64,000 bases of DNA from Amoebidium appalachense (GCA_963693365.1 CAVNZM010000012.1:1054001-1118000), one strand, 5' to 3'; shown: positions 39,576 to 64,000, numbered from the stretch's first letter. Notes: a model not told the origin generated them from the letters alone. Numbers and translations: made by a program.

Positions 39576-40040
39576 ACAAACACAAACACACATACAGCAC
39601 ACAGCACACAGCACACAGCACACGCACACAAACACACACACACACACACACAGTTACAAACACAACGGCACCTACGCTCACCTCAGGCACGCACACACAA
39701 GCACACACACACACACACACACGCACAAATGACCCCCCTCCCCCCTCCCCCTCCCCCCTCCCCCCCCCTCCCCCCCCCCCCCTCCATCCGTCGCCCACAC
39801 ACACACACACACACCGGCACACACAAGTGCGACTGCACCGATGACACATATTTTAGGGGCACACAGACACTACAATGACCCACCATAATCGACCGTTCCT
39901 TTTTCAAAGTTCTTCTTCGATAACTTGAGATTTTGTGTTAACCAGTTTGGCGATGTGAGGCAAAAAATTCCCATCCCAGTAGCCAGAAGGGCGAGTACAA
40001 CAGCGGAAAACCGCATAACATTGCAGCCGAAATACCCCAT
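36323..40040 (-). CDS. Four-transmembrane protein of claudin/PMP22 type
   Basis: Exons, sense order: 40040-39884, 39111-39032, 38379-38265, 37362-37235, 36433-36323. Phases close exactly, giving 196 residues and a TAG stop. The ATG lies in ACCATGGGG. TM1 is around residues 10-30 ([17 protein letters not shown]). A first loop of about 50 residues contains Trp33 and two Cys ([15 protein letters not shown]). TM2 is [20 protein letters not shown]3 is around [15 protein letters not shown], a second loop holds [14 protein letters not shown], and TM4 is [20 protein letters not shown] with a short basic tail. Size, four helices and a long first loop with W and paired Cys match the claudin/PMP22/EMP fold. 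The exact GLW-C-C signature is not seen, so a junction role is not implied. A tetraspanin is unlikely because the large loop is the first, not the second. Confidence 0.75.
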
Positions 40041-40957
40041 GGTGAAAATAGTTCTAATAAATGATGTGATAAATTGCACAGTATACTAGTTGCTCCTCAT
40101 GGGTGTAAATAAAGACACCAAACTAAAAATGTTTATCGAATATATCTGGCTGCATTGGTTCGTGTGGAAGCGGTTGCTGTTTCCTAAATAGGTTCACCAC
40201 TTTCAAAGCAGAGCACAGAAATCGGAAAGTTGAACAAAAATATGCTGCCTGAATCATGTGCCTAAAACAAGATTCTCGTATATAATATTCGAGGCTTGTG
40301 TGTAGGTGTATTCTATAGGACCACGACATAAAAAGAAAGTATAGCAGAAGATCATATGCGATTCGCAGAGAACGCCGGGCCGCGTTGTGGGTATGTTTCG
40401 AGCATCAGTTTCCTGTATGATGAATTTTCACGCACGACCAGGAAACGTGTGCCAAGACCAGAACGCGCGCAATTGCATTTTTAGCCTGTATCTGAGAACT
40501 GTCTTGTGGGTGTCTTGTATTAGTGGCCTTAGTTAACATCACATCTCGGTCTTCCGCAGCAGTGGTACGGTAGGCTTGTTCAACTGATTGCGCTCTTGCT
40601 TAGACCTGTAATCTTTGAACGGGCAGTGCTGTAACTTTTCCAAACTACTCTGCCCGTGTATTTAAGGATTCGCGTTCTTGCAGTATAAACGGTCTTCAAG
40701 CTCTATAGCTACGTACCAACTCGGTTGAACTATACTGTACTATACATACTTATGACATGAGACACCTTCTGGAGCTTTCTTTTCGTTTTCCGTGCACACC
40801 TTTTTGGAATGTGGCTTCGCATACCAGAGATAAAATCAAGATCCTGCGCATGCCGGCCTGACTGCGCGAGTGAGATATCTTCGGCGAGATATCGGGACGT
40901 TATCGTTCGTGTTTTTTTTTTTTGTACGACTCGGGGACATACTATTTTAGCTACATA
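40041..40957. other. Upstream region of the four-TM gene and left flank of the transposon
   Basis: Ordinary-complexity sequence lacking homopolymer G/C tracts. It would hold the promoter of the four-TM gene, but no specific element is recognisable. Confidence 0.5.
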
Positions 40958-41164
40958 CAGGGGCTTCGCGATATCGTCACCATCTGAAACAGCCTCAGTC
41001 ACATTTGGGGGTGACGATATCGAGAGGTGACGATATCGGGTGATTCTGGGGAGATACTATTCAATAGAGGGTTAGGGGGATCTGATTGCGCAAACCGTGC
41101 ACATGGTCCGAATACATTCGCCCAGCAGCAGTTTCGTAGTCGCACACAACGTTGGGAGCTAGCT

Positions 41165-41735
41165 AGGGATGGAGGAAAAATGGAATACACGCCGTGAAGC
41201 CGTGTGCTACCGTGTGCACCTGTGCGCACAAAGAACTTGTGCAACCATCCGACAGAGGCAGAAAACGCCTTTGCGGGAATCCCCTTTTCCCGGGCAATGC
41301 TGTTGGCCTTCGCACGCATCATATCGTTCGATACCGGTACCTAGTGCCTGGCGGCACAGCACAAACCAGTTGTGCAGATCGGTTTCCACCTCCTTGAACT
41401 TGCCCTCACTGGCGTTTCTCTGCGCCAACACAGCAGGTGGGGCTTTGCGGGCCTTTGCCAAGGTCGACGTCTCTGCCTTTCTGGAAGGATGCATGCATCA
41501 GCTTGGACACAGCTGTGCGGCTAATGCCGTAAGCAGCGGCCACACTAGTGTGTGTTTCGCCCCGACCCACACGCTCGATTATTTTGCCCCTGTCTTGCAA
41601 ACTCAGGCGCTTGATTGATTTGCGCGGTTTATGTTCATCTTGCACCCTCGTGCTTGCCTCCTGCATACGCTTATTCAGAGCTTTCTGTTCTTCTCTGGCC
41701 CTCTTCGCGGCCTTAGCAGCGCCCATTTGAACCAT
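41165..41735 (-). pseudogene. Decayed pogo/Tc5-like transposase, DNA-binding part only
   Basis: Reading from 41735, a basic N-terminus leads into a psq/CENP-B-type helix-turn-helix (SLQDRGKIIERVGRGETHTS, then AAAYGISRTAVSKLM). A second frame (about 41490-41312) continues with FKEVETDLHNWFVLCRQALG. A third frame (about 41322-41180) carries ASVGWLHKFFVRTGAH and RLHG, typical of the Tc5/CENP-B second DNA-binding domain. Two frame changes in about 300 bases make it non-functional. The catalytic DDE/D domain is missing: only about 200 bases separate the last similarity from the left transposon end. A GTGTAT after RLHG could be a donor, but no downstream exon exists before the left end. Confidence 0.7.
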
Positions 41736-42013
41736 TTTCTCTCCTTCTAATCTATTCCGGGCTCAAATACAAAGGAGAAACCCTGTCACTGTGTGCACGT
41801 GTACGTTAACTGTCTGCCGTGGTTTTTTTTTTTTCTGTTTCAGGCTTCTCCGGCAGGCCGGAGGAAGCGGGCCGAGCGTTCGCGCCAAAATCGCAATTCC
41901 GGGTTTTCATTGGCTAATTTCAACTTGACCCGAATATTCGGGTCGGGTCAATATCCGGCTCGAACCGACCCGGTTGGGCCAGGTCACGAAAAAGGGTGAC
42001 GATCACGGCCATC

Positions 42014-42108
42014 TAAGTCGCACACATCGATTCAGTCGCACACATCGATTCAGTCGCACACATCGATTCATCAGTCGCACACATCGATTCAGTCGCACAC
42101 ATCGATTC
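42014..42108. repeat. Five 18-bp tandem repeats upstream of the LINE
   Basis: Five near-perfect copies of an 18-bp unit starting AGTCGCACACATCGATTC, the third lengthened by three bases. They lie about 100 bases before LINE ORF1 and could be its 5' UTR promoter monomers or transposon subterminal repeats. Confidence 0.85.
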
Positions 42109-42214
42109 AAATGTCGCTCTTTATTATCTGCTAATAAATAGTATCCTTCGCGCATCCACCCCTAAACCAGGCCATCCGTGGCCCTAAGGGCCGGGGAACA
42201 CCCCCATCCATGTC

Positions 42215-43399
42215 ATGGCACATGCCTATAATCGTTTCAGAACCTCTTTCAAAGTTCCATCTACACCCATCACACATGTGCGACCATTAAAACGTCCAGC
42301 AGATACACCTACCACAGATGCACAACCAGAAAAACATCGCCTTAGACTAAGCGCAACACCTATTTACAATACACTACCCATTCAGAATAACACCACACCA
42401 CTCCGTAGAAACACAATAACAACCATGCCGAAACTTTCGGTTGATACAGTACTGGCAGAACTTGCCCTCGTTAAGAAACAGCTAAATGAGCTGTTACCAC
42501 TCAAGAACATGATAGAAAAACTCCAAACAGAAAATACCCAACTCAAGCTCACCATTGATTCACTCACAGCCCAGCTAAACATTAGTGGATCGCAAAACCC
42601 CAAAACTCATGAGCAAACATCTCGCGACGGAGACATTTCCACCCCAACACAAAACAACACAGGACCGGAAGCACAGCTCCCGGCAGAGTTCCTAGAATAT
42701 GCGAACTCTCGTAAAACACCCGAGCTCCGCCAAATTGCCAAGGAAACATATGCCAGCATTCTTGCAGGCAACGAGTACCGCCGCAACTCCCCTTCCAAAC
42801 CGCCGGCTAAGGGGAACACCCAAGCAAACGGTAACATCAACATCCCACCCAAATACGAGAGGGTGTATTTCAAAGTCAAGCACGGCAGACGCCCACACAG
42901 GGCCATGTGGTCCATCTTCAAGGCTCTCGGCTTCCGGTGCTCTCGCATCCTTTGTCTGTCCTTCATTGGATACGATGTGCTGGAAGTAGCAGTACGGGGC
43001 GACTATAACCGTGCGTTCATCCGTGACGCGACAAAGGGGTGTGGAAGCTTCTTCACCCACCTCCCAAGCTACGACCCATGCGCGCCGGAAAACATTCAGA
43101 AAGCAGACAAAGAACGTAAAGTGTCTGCTAAGAATGCGTGCGCCACACGTTGTCGTGTACGCATCAGCAAGGCAAAAGAGTTCCTCGCAAAGTTGGAAAA
43201 CGATGCTACGAGCGTGATAGACACGGACACGAAGGAACCAATGTTTTCTGGTGAGAAACTGCTCGAGCGCAAACGCCGATGCGAGATGGAAATCGAGCTC
43301 TTCTGCGAACTGTTCGCGCTGGCGGAAGGTCGTGCATACGACCCCGTAAGCGACAAGTGGGAACCAACCCCACAGGTGTCGGACCAAACCGATGCCTAA
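42215..43399 (+). CDS. LINE ORF1 protein
   Basis: This 394-codon ORF lies directly upstream of an endonuclease/RT ORF, the usual position of the RNA-binding ORF1 protein of non-LTR retrotransposons. Its first 70 residues are Thr/Pro-rich and basic. A coiled coil is visible around residues 75-125 (ELALVKKQLNELLPL and EKLQTENTQLKLTID). A globular part follows with RVYFKVKHGRRPHRAMW and FIGYDVLEVAVRGDYNRA, which looks like an RRM-type or similar nucleic-acid fold. No CCHC knuckle is seen. The stop overlaps the ORF2 start in ATGCCTAA. A second in-frame ATG 70 codons downstream is an alternative start. The ORF is intact. Confidence 0.8.
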   Translation: MAHAYNRFRTSFKVPSTPITHVRPLKRPADTPTTDAQPEKHRLRLSATPIYNTLPIQNNTTPLRRNTITTMPKLSVDTVLAELALVKKQLNELLPLKNMIEKLQTENTQLKLTIDSLTAQLNISGSQNPKTHEQTSRDGDISTPTQNNTGPEAQLPAEFLEYANSRKTPELRQIAKETYASILAGNEYRRNSPSKPPAKGNTQANGNINIPPKYERVYFKVKHGRRPHRAMWSIFKALGFRCSRILCLSFIGYDVLEVAVRGDYNRAFIRDATKGCGSFFTHLPSYDPCAPENIQKADKERKVSAKNACATRCRVRISKAKEFLAKLENDATSVIDTDTKEPMFSGEKLLERKRRCEMEIELFCELFALAEGRAYDPVSDKWEPTPQVSDQTDA

Positions 43400-46300
43400 T
43401 TTATCCTTCTTCTTCTGGAATGCTCGGACACTGGGCCCCCAAAAGGGCCTCCCCCCCGGGACACTCGACGATAAAATCAGCTACATACAACAACAGACAA
43501 ACAACCACACGTTTACAGTGATTTGCGAAACACAGTTTAAAAACCACCACAAATTCAACTCTACATTGGTCGACACATCCACACACCCCGGTTACGCGAA
43601 AAACCGAGGCATTATTGTACTTGCCGCACCACACGTGAGAGTGAAGTGCAAACCGGTAGCAAAAACGGAATTCTCGGTTTCTATAGAGTTTCTTTCTAAT
43701 GTTTTTACTTTTGTATATTACCCACCATCTATGTCGGTTGTCGAATTGACTCACGAGTTGTCACAGTTACCAATGTCCACTGTTATTTTAGGTGATTTTA
43801 ACACGCGACTCCACCACACAGACACACTGCAAGTGAGTGTCGGGTACCCATCTAAGCCCCCGGAGCGTGCTATCCCTTTAGCAAGGTATGTCCAAAGTCA
43901 CACTTTGCGGTTCCCTCAAATATCCCATGCCCACAACACCGACTGGGGAGTGGCCTTTTGGCCATCAACCATGTCAAAACTCTCTCTCCCTCCTAACCTC
44001 TCTAGGTCATCTGACCACTCTCCTATCCTTTTCCTACCTAAGATCTCCCTTGATCTGCTCCCCCCTCCCCCTCCCACCTTTCGCCTCCGTCTATCCCAGC
44101 TTAAGTCACAGTGGGGTAGATTTGATGTATGTGTATGCTATGCTACGAAACACCCTATATATATGCGCCTATTAGAATCTGCACAAGCCAGGCCAGATTC
44201 ACATCTCGTACTAGATACATGCACTAACTTTATTGTTGATGATTTGATAGATCTCGGTGATTATGCTGGCGGTGGTAGGAAGGAATATCCCGATGCTCTC
44301 TTGTTACCAAACACCACTCCCGCTAGACTAGGTGAACCCCTGTCTCAAAAGGAAAGCTTGCGCCGGCTTGCTAGTATGAATCGATTTGGCCCCCCTGCTC
44401 GTATTATTGGTGATACCACTGGAGACCCCCTCATAGACTCTGATAAGTATTTCTCGGAACTGTTTAAAGATAGGACCCCCGCTCAGAAACCTATTGTGTG
44501 GCCTGTAGACCCATCTATCCCCATAGAATCGATCCTCCCCTTTTTCAGTCCCGATGCCATATGGTCTGTGATATCTAGTTATAGCTCTAGTAAGTCTTGT
44601 GGACCTGATGGACTCCCTGCTGGGTTTCTTAAAATCCTTGTTCCCTCCTACCCACAAAAGGAAAGTGATCGTGCTATTAAACCTGATCTTACTATCATGT
44701 TAAGCTCTCTCTTTTCTTGGTGTGTTAAATGTGGACATGTCCCGTCATCTTGGTTAGATACCTTAGTGATCCCCATAGTTAAGAAGGACTCTGAGGGCCC
44801 CATATCATCCTTTCGCCCCATTACACTAACCCAGGTTGTTCGTAGATTCTTTGAAGCTTGCTTACTTAGGTTATTTGCACATCACCCTAGGTTTCAATCT
44901 ATTCTTCACATACACCCATGCCAATCCGCTTTTCGTAAAAACAATTCATGTTATGTTCAAATAATGGCACTGCACGATTCTATGCAAGTTGGTGCACAAT
45001 ATGTTGGCTTTATTGATTGGAAAACTGCTTACGATTCTGTCTCCCCTGGTCTCCTATGGGAAAAGCTTGCTGCACGGGGTGTACCACACTGCATTGGTGT
45101 TCTGTTAGAAGCACTCTTGTCTCAAACCTATGGTAGAGCTGTGGTTAATGGGCATCTTTCATATGGTTTTGCTCGTACTAGAGGTCTCTTGCAGGGTTCA
45201 TTGCTTAGCCCCTTTTTGTTTAACCTATTTATAGATGATTTGGCTGTCAAGATTTACGCCGAAAACGATGACCCTATTAATAACTTTCCGCCTGCACTTC
45301 TCTATGCTGATGATCTGTCCCTCCTTGCCCGTACCCCTAGACGCCTGCAAAGATTGTTCGATGTAGTGTCAGAGTGGTGCAAGGCAAACCTTATGATCCT
45401 TAACATAGACAAATGTGGTGTTCTTGTACCTGATATAGCTAACAATTTACACACATTTACATTATCATCTAAACCTGTACCTATAGTTCCAGAATACAAA
45501 TATCTTGGTGTTCCGGTTGATTCTGTTGGTGTTATGTTTCCCCATATGGTCGAAAAGAGGGTAGAGTTGGCTCGTAAGCGGTTAGCTTTCTTCTCGGCTA
45601 ATATTTTTAAAGACACACCCCTCCATCCTTCTATTAGACTTACATTTATTCGCACTTTTGTCTTCCCGGCATGTGAATATGGTTTACCCCTTCTCGCCGC
45701 TTGGATCAAGAAAGAGAGAACTAGAGCGCTTAAACCCTTGGCAAATTTCCTTGAAGCAGAAGTTGCCTCCTTTCTATCTAACAACTGTTGTAAACCTGGG
45801 CCTGTAACGCTCTCGATATATGGTCTGGTCCCAATAGCTGCTAGAGTATCCTATCTCGCGCTGAAATTCAATAAGCACATAAGCCGCTTAAAGAAGTATT
45901 TGCCCTCCCACCCTCTCTTCTCTATCCGACCTGTCCCCTCCTCACCTCTCCCCTCTTTCCTCCCCTCTCTCTCCCCTTCTCCCCTGGGCACAAATACAAA
46001 TAAACCCCGCAATAGTGTGTGTGTGACTTTGGACTGCCACTTACTTATTAAACATGTACACAATCACAAGATAATCACGCAATATAACAAATGGAAAAAG
46101 ATACCACACGACACTAGACCCGATGAAAGCATACACCTTGAAAAACTAAGCCTTATGTCTCGTTTTATATATACTGACCGCCTCAACCATATTGCCAAAT
46201 ATGGCACTCGCAAGTGTATAACACCTAAATACATAAAACCTTCCTGTAGAACTGGTCTTTCTCTAGCTGATGGTATTATTGATCAATTACCACGCTTTTA

Positions 46301-46586
46301 CTGTACACGTGCTATACAGTGGAGATCTAATAAGTATAAGGTGGCATCATTTGCATGCCCAAACAACACACACACACACCAGTTTAACCGGTCATGTATC
46401 GCCAAATGTAGTTTGATAGACCACATAATACCGCAACACACACACGTCACATTCACAACAGACACCCAGAAAGATAGCCTACCTGTAAATTACAACATCC
46501 TTGATTTTATACTAAACACGCGTAACTACGACCTGTTTATTAGATGTATTGATTGGCTTGAGAAACACATCACTACAAAATTATAG
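43392..46586 (+). CDS. LINE ORF2: APE-type endonuclease and reverse transcriptase
   Basis: A 1064-codon ORF for target-primed reverse transcription. The N-terminal exonuclease-endonuclease-phosphatase domain (about 1-230) shows FFWNARTL, VICETQF, the catalytic LGDFNTRL near residue 134, DWGVAFWP and SDHSPI near 205. The reverse transcriptase (about 390-700) shows SFRPITLTQVVRRFFE, motif A VGFIDWKTAYDSV near 540, the motif B region RGLLQGSLLSPFLFN and motif C LLYADDLSLLA near 638. The C-terminal 350 residues are His/Cys-containing without a clear zinc knuckle, and I see no RNase H. All catalytic motifs and the frame are intact, so the copy looks young. The start is the ATG overlapping the ORF1 stop by eight bases. 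It is an APE-type LINE; the clade is not decided. Confidence 0.93.
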   Translation: MPNLSFFFWNARTLGPQKGLPPGTLDDKISYIQQQTNNHTFTVICETQFKNHHKFNSTLVDTSTHPGYAKNRGIIVLAAPHVRVKCKPVAKTEFSVSIEFLSNVFTFVYYPPSMSVVELTHELSQLPMSTVILGDFNTRLHHTDTLQVSVGYPSKPPERAIPLARYVQSHTLRFPQISHAHNTDWGVAFWPSTMSKLSLPPNLSRSSDHSPILFLPKISLDLLPPPPPTFRLRLSQLKSQWGRFDVCVCYATKHPIYMRLLESAQARPDSHLVLDTCTNFIVDDLIDLGDYAGGGRKEYPDALLLPNTTPARLGEPLSQKESLRRLASMNRFGPPARIIGDTTGDPLIDSDKYFSELFKDRTPAQKPIVWPVDPSIPIESILPFFSPDAIWSVISSYSSSKSCGPDGLPAGFLKILVPSYPQKESDRAIKPDLTIMLSSLFSWCVKCGHVPSSWLDTLVIPIVKKDSEGPISSFRPITLTQVVRRFFEACLLRLFAHHPRFQSILHIHPCQSAFRKNNSCYVQIMALHDSMQVGAQYVGFIDWKTAYDSVSPGLLWEKLAARGVPHCIGVLLEALLSQTYGRAVVNGHLSYGFARTRGLLQGSLLSPFLFNLFIDDLAVKIYAENDDPINNFPPALLYADDLSLLARTPRRLQRLFDVVSEWCKANLMILNIDKCGVLVPDIANNLHTFTLSSKPVPIVPEYKYLGVPVDSVGVMFPHMVEKRVELARKRLAFFSANIFKDTPLHPSIRLTFIRTFVFPACEYGLPLLAAWIKKERTRALKPLANFLEAEVASFLSNNCCKPGPVTLSIYGLVPIAARVSYLALKFNKHISRLKKYLPSHPLFSIRPVPSSPLPSFLPSLSPSPLGTNTNKPRNSVCVTLDCHLLIKHVHNHKIITQYNKWKKIPHDTRPDESIHLEKLSLMSRFIYTDRLNHIAKYGTRKCITPKYIKPSCRTGLSLADGIIDQLPRFYCTRAIQWRSNKYKVASFACPNNTHTHQFNRSCIAKCSLIDHIIPQHTHVTFTTDTQKDSLPVNYNILDFILNTRNYDLFIRCIDWLEKHITTKL

Positions 46587-46590
46587 CGCA

Positions 46591-46591
<1 letters not shown>

Positions 46592-46657
<66 letters not shown>

Positions 46658-46689
46658 CCAGCTGATACCGAGTGTCCCGAGGGGAGCCC

Positions 46690-46722
<33 letters not shown>
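46592..46722 (+). repeat. LINE 3' end: (CA)n then A29
   Basis: Six bases after the ORF2 stop a (CA)n array runs to about 46657. About 36 bases of unique sequence follow, then 29 A residues (46694-46722). Either the A run is the true tail of a short 3' UTR containing CA repeats, or the element itself ends in (CA)n. A CGGGGAAC just after the A run also occurs at 42194-42201, but this 8-mer is weak evidence for a target duplication. Confidence 0.6.
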
Positions 46723-47211
46723 CGGGGAACCCCAACTAATTGATTTCTCCTTGTAGTCTTTATGGTGTCTCGTAGAGAAAGTAAACCCTGATATATAGTC
46801 ACCACCCGACATCTATGTACGTGATCATGATATACCGCTGAGGGGATATTCCGAGCAAAACCCCCCCCCCCCATACCTGAGACTGGTTCTCTTTGCCTCG
46901 AGTAAACAGCGTAAACCCCCCAGGTGTTTCTAGATGGCCGTGGTGACGATATAGGGATGTGACGATATCGCGAAGACCCTGTAGCCCACCACGGTGACCC
47001 CACGGCACAGGGGTGGTTTATTATACATTCAGTAAGGGATACTCCCAAGAATCCATACCAGAGAATACAAGAAAGCGGCAGCCGAATGCGAGGGCTAGCG
47101 CTCCGGGATCATGTCTTCGAAAGAGGGCTGGCGCCGCCGGGCCGGAAGCAATCTGTGAATCCGATGGCGGCACTTACTAATTAGGGCCTGTTTGGTAGCG
47201 CGCTAAATACG

Positions 47212-47740
47212 GTTTTTTATCGTATTCGTATTTAGGGCCTAAATACGTTTCTTGGGGGGTTTACACACTTTTTATTGCGTGGACATTGCCAGAGGCCCAG
47301 CCACATTCGACGGCCTACTGCGTTTTCCAGCACAGCCAATCAAATGCAGCCAGTCACATATGTACATGCTAGGCAACAATGAGCGCCATCGTAGTAATTG
47401 ACACCCCTATTACATATTATGGGTAAGCAGATGCTAGCATCGGTAGCTCCGAAAGAAAGTTAAGGCACCGGATCACGTTTTTTATCGTATTCGTATTTAG
47501 GGCCTAAATACGTTTTTTGGGGGTTTACACACTTTTTATTGCGTGGACATTGCCGGAGGCCCAGCCACATTCGACGGCCTACTGCGTTTTCCAGCACAGC
47601 CAATCAAATGCAGCCAGTGACATATGTACATGCTAGGCAACAATGAGCGCCATCGTAGTAATTGACACCCCTATTACATATTATGGGTAAGCAGATGCTA
47701 GCATCGGTAGCTCCGAAAGAAAGTTAAGGCACCGGATCAC
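47212..47740. repeat. 265-bp tandem duplication inside the Harbinger-like element
   Basis: 47212-47476 and 47477-47740 are nearly identical direct copies differing at only a few bases, so the duplication is recent relative to the element. Confidence 0.95.
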
Positions 47741-47814
47741 AATGTATACGATCCCGTGGCATGCCAAACACGCCGCGGGCTTTTATTTTTGTAAATACGA
47801 TAGGGATCGCTTTT

Positions 47815-47866
47815 ATATCGTATTTACGAAAATCACCTCCGGAGGTGATTTTCGTAAATACGATAT
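47815..47866. repeat. Perfect 52-bp palindrome
   Basis: The two 26-base arms are exact reverse complements meeting at CCTCC/GGAGG (between 47840 and 47841) with no spacer. It could extrude a cruciform. Confidence 0.95.
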
Positions 47867-48589
47867 AGGAAATTATCCAATCAGAGCATTTCGCATCATT
47901 TATTGGCTATCAGCTAGCCAATGGTACAGCGTAAGCCGCGGCGGGCACATTTTTACTAGAGTACGCATGCCGGCGCATGCACGTGAACAATTCAATGTTA
48001 AAAAGAAGGTCGGTGTCATACACGTCATTTTGTGTACATACTCAGTTAAAATTTGCGCATGAATTTGGGCTGCACAGGTAAGACAGAGAACGAGGAACCC
48101 TACACGGTGCATGATAACAAGCTCAGACTGTATATATATGCCATAATAATCATTGAAACAATACTGGACTCCGATATATGCATTAATAAAAACAATCAAA
48201 TGTACAAAGTCGGTGACATGCAGGCACAACGAGTACTGCATAAGGACAAATTTTAACACTCATTATGTGTTCAGATATGTGGGGAATGCAGTTGGTGACG
48301 TAAAACGAGGTTTCTAGCAAGGCTAGCCACCGCAATAACTGGCAGTATCCCTTCAATAACAGCCATTCTAACCTATTGTTAAACAGAGCAAGACTCACTG
48401 TCGGTGACTCGTTTTTGCCGTTCGCTGTAATACTGACTACAGCCCAGTCACGCCTGACAGCGTTTGGAAGGCACCAACCGTATTTAGGCCCTAAATACGC
48501 ATACCACGATAAATCTTGTAAATACGGTAGATCGTATTTAGGGCCTAAATACGAATACGATTATTGGGGTGCTGCCAAACAGGCCCTTA

Positions 48590-63715
<15,126 letters not shown>

Positions 63716-63749
63716 CTGCAAGGGAGAAAAAAAAAAAGAAGGAAAAAAA

Positions 63750-63785
<36 letters not shown>

Positions 63786-64000
63786 TGGTGGGTGAGTGAA
63801 GGGGAAACGGTATGACAGGCGTGGTTGTAGAGGGTGGGGTGGTGGTGGTAGGGGGGGGAGAGGGGAGGGTGGGGAGGGTGGGGGGAAGGAGGGGGGGGGG
63901 GAGAGGGGAGGAGCGGGAGGAGGGGGGGGGAATGGGTTGGGGGGGGGGGGGGGGGTGGGGGGGGGGAGGGGCTTGATTTGGGTTTTGGGGTTTGTAGGGG

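Larger units (their letters stand above)
40958..46981. mobile_element. DNA transposon with 23-bp TIRs and TA target duplication, carrying a nested LINE
   Basis: The left end 40958-40980 and the reverse complement of the right end 46959-46981 match at 22 of 23 bases (both begin CAGGG and end TCGCGATATCGTCAC). Both ends are flanked by TA (40956-40957 and 46982-46983). TA duplication, CAG-starting ends and a CENP-B/Tc5-type DNA-binding region inside place it in the Tc1/mariner-pogo assemblage. Short GGTGACGATAT repeats are stacked just inside both ends (41012-41039; 46941-46969), as subterminal transposase sites often are. The interior is interrupted by a LINE with its ORFs at 42215-46586. Confidence 0.75.
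47184..48586. mobile_element. PIF/Harbinger-like non-autonomous element (TTA target duplication)
   Basis: The ends are imperfect inverted repeats starting GGGCCTGTTTGGTAGC (47184-47199) and GGGCCTGTTTGGCAGC on the other strand (48586-48571), flanked by TTA at 47181-47183 and 48587-48589. A 3-bp TTA/TAA duplication with GGGCC-type ends is the hallmark of PIF/Harbinger (Tourist-like) elements. The 1403-bp interior has no transposase ORF. It holds a 265-bp tandem duplication, several GTATTTAGGGCCTAAATAC palindromes near both ends and a perfect 52-bp palindrome, so it should move only in trans. Confidence 0.75.

Noticed and set aside
40730-41002. 90-codon minus-strand ORF
   Set aside because: It runs across the left transposon end into flanking DNA, so its reading frame cannot be one old gene. 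No family similarity.
42192-46730. CGGGGAAC 8-mer as the LINE target-site duplication
   Set aside because: Eight bases with diverging flanks are not enough, and the LINE 5' border is not known.
47742-48062. 107-codon ORF inside the Harbinger-like element as its transposase
   Set aside because: No DDE or helix-turn-helix motif is visible, and part of it is the translation of the palindrome.

Overview
This is nuclear DNA from an intron-rich eukaryote, most likely a unicellular one. The evidence is spliced genes with GT/AG introns, one Pol III-type tRNA-Lys gene, an APE-type LINE, cut-and-paste transposons and a very heavy load of microsatellites. Animal-type genes (PTEN, a WDR13-like protein, a claudin/PMP22-like four-helix protein) sit beside a long PPR protein. 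That mix does not settle the lineage; a holozoan protist or an alga would both fit. All four spliced gene models are on the minus strand.

Layout. 14109-1164: a PPR protein of at least 16 exons, leaving the window at its 3' end. 17989-14217: weak exon-like pieces and two large dispersed repeats. 18411-18339: tRNA-Lys(UUU). 31482-20322: a complete 11-exon PTEN lipid-phosphatase gene (873 codons before the stop, by my splicing). 31483-36322: no confident gene; it holds a palindromic minisatellite and GT/TC arrays. 40040-36323: a 5-exon, 196-residue four-TM protein. 40958-46981: a DNA transposon with 23-bp inverted ends and TA target duplications, a decayed CENP-B/Tc5-type transposase and a nested LINE with two intact overlapping ORFs. 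47184-48586: a PIF/Harbinger-like non-autonomous element with TTA target duplications. 48590-53073: no confident gene. 63715-53074: a WDR13-like WD40 gene whose 5' end is outside the window.

I built the exons by eye from splice signals, family similarity and reading-phase bookkeeping. Phases close without a gap through the PPR, PTEN and four-TM genes. They fail at two WDR13-like junctions, which are flagged.

The most unusual feature is the introns. They carry long poly-G/poly-C tracts, TnGn (or CnAn) homopolymer junctions, (CA)n arrays, and a dispersed repeat family found in one orientation only, sense to the host genes and bounded by poly-C. In many introns poly-C begins within about 10-15 bases of the 5' splice site. 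The genes share no evident pathway.
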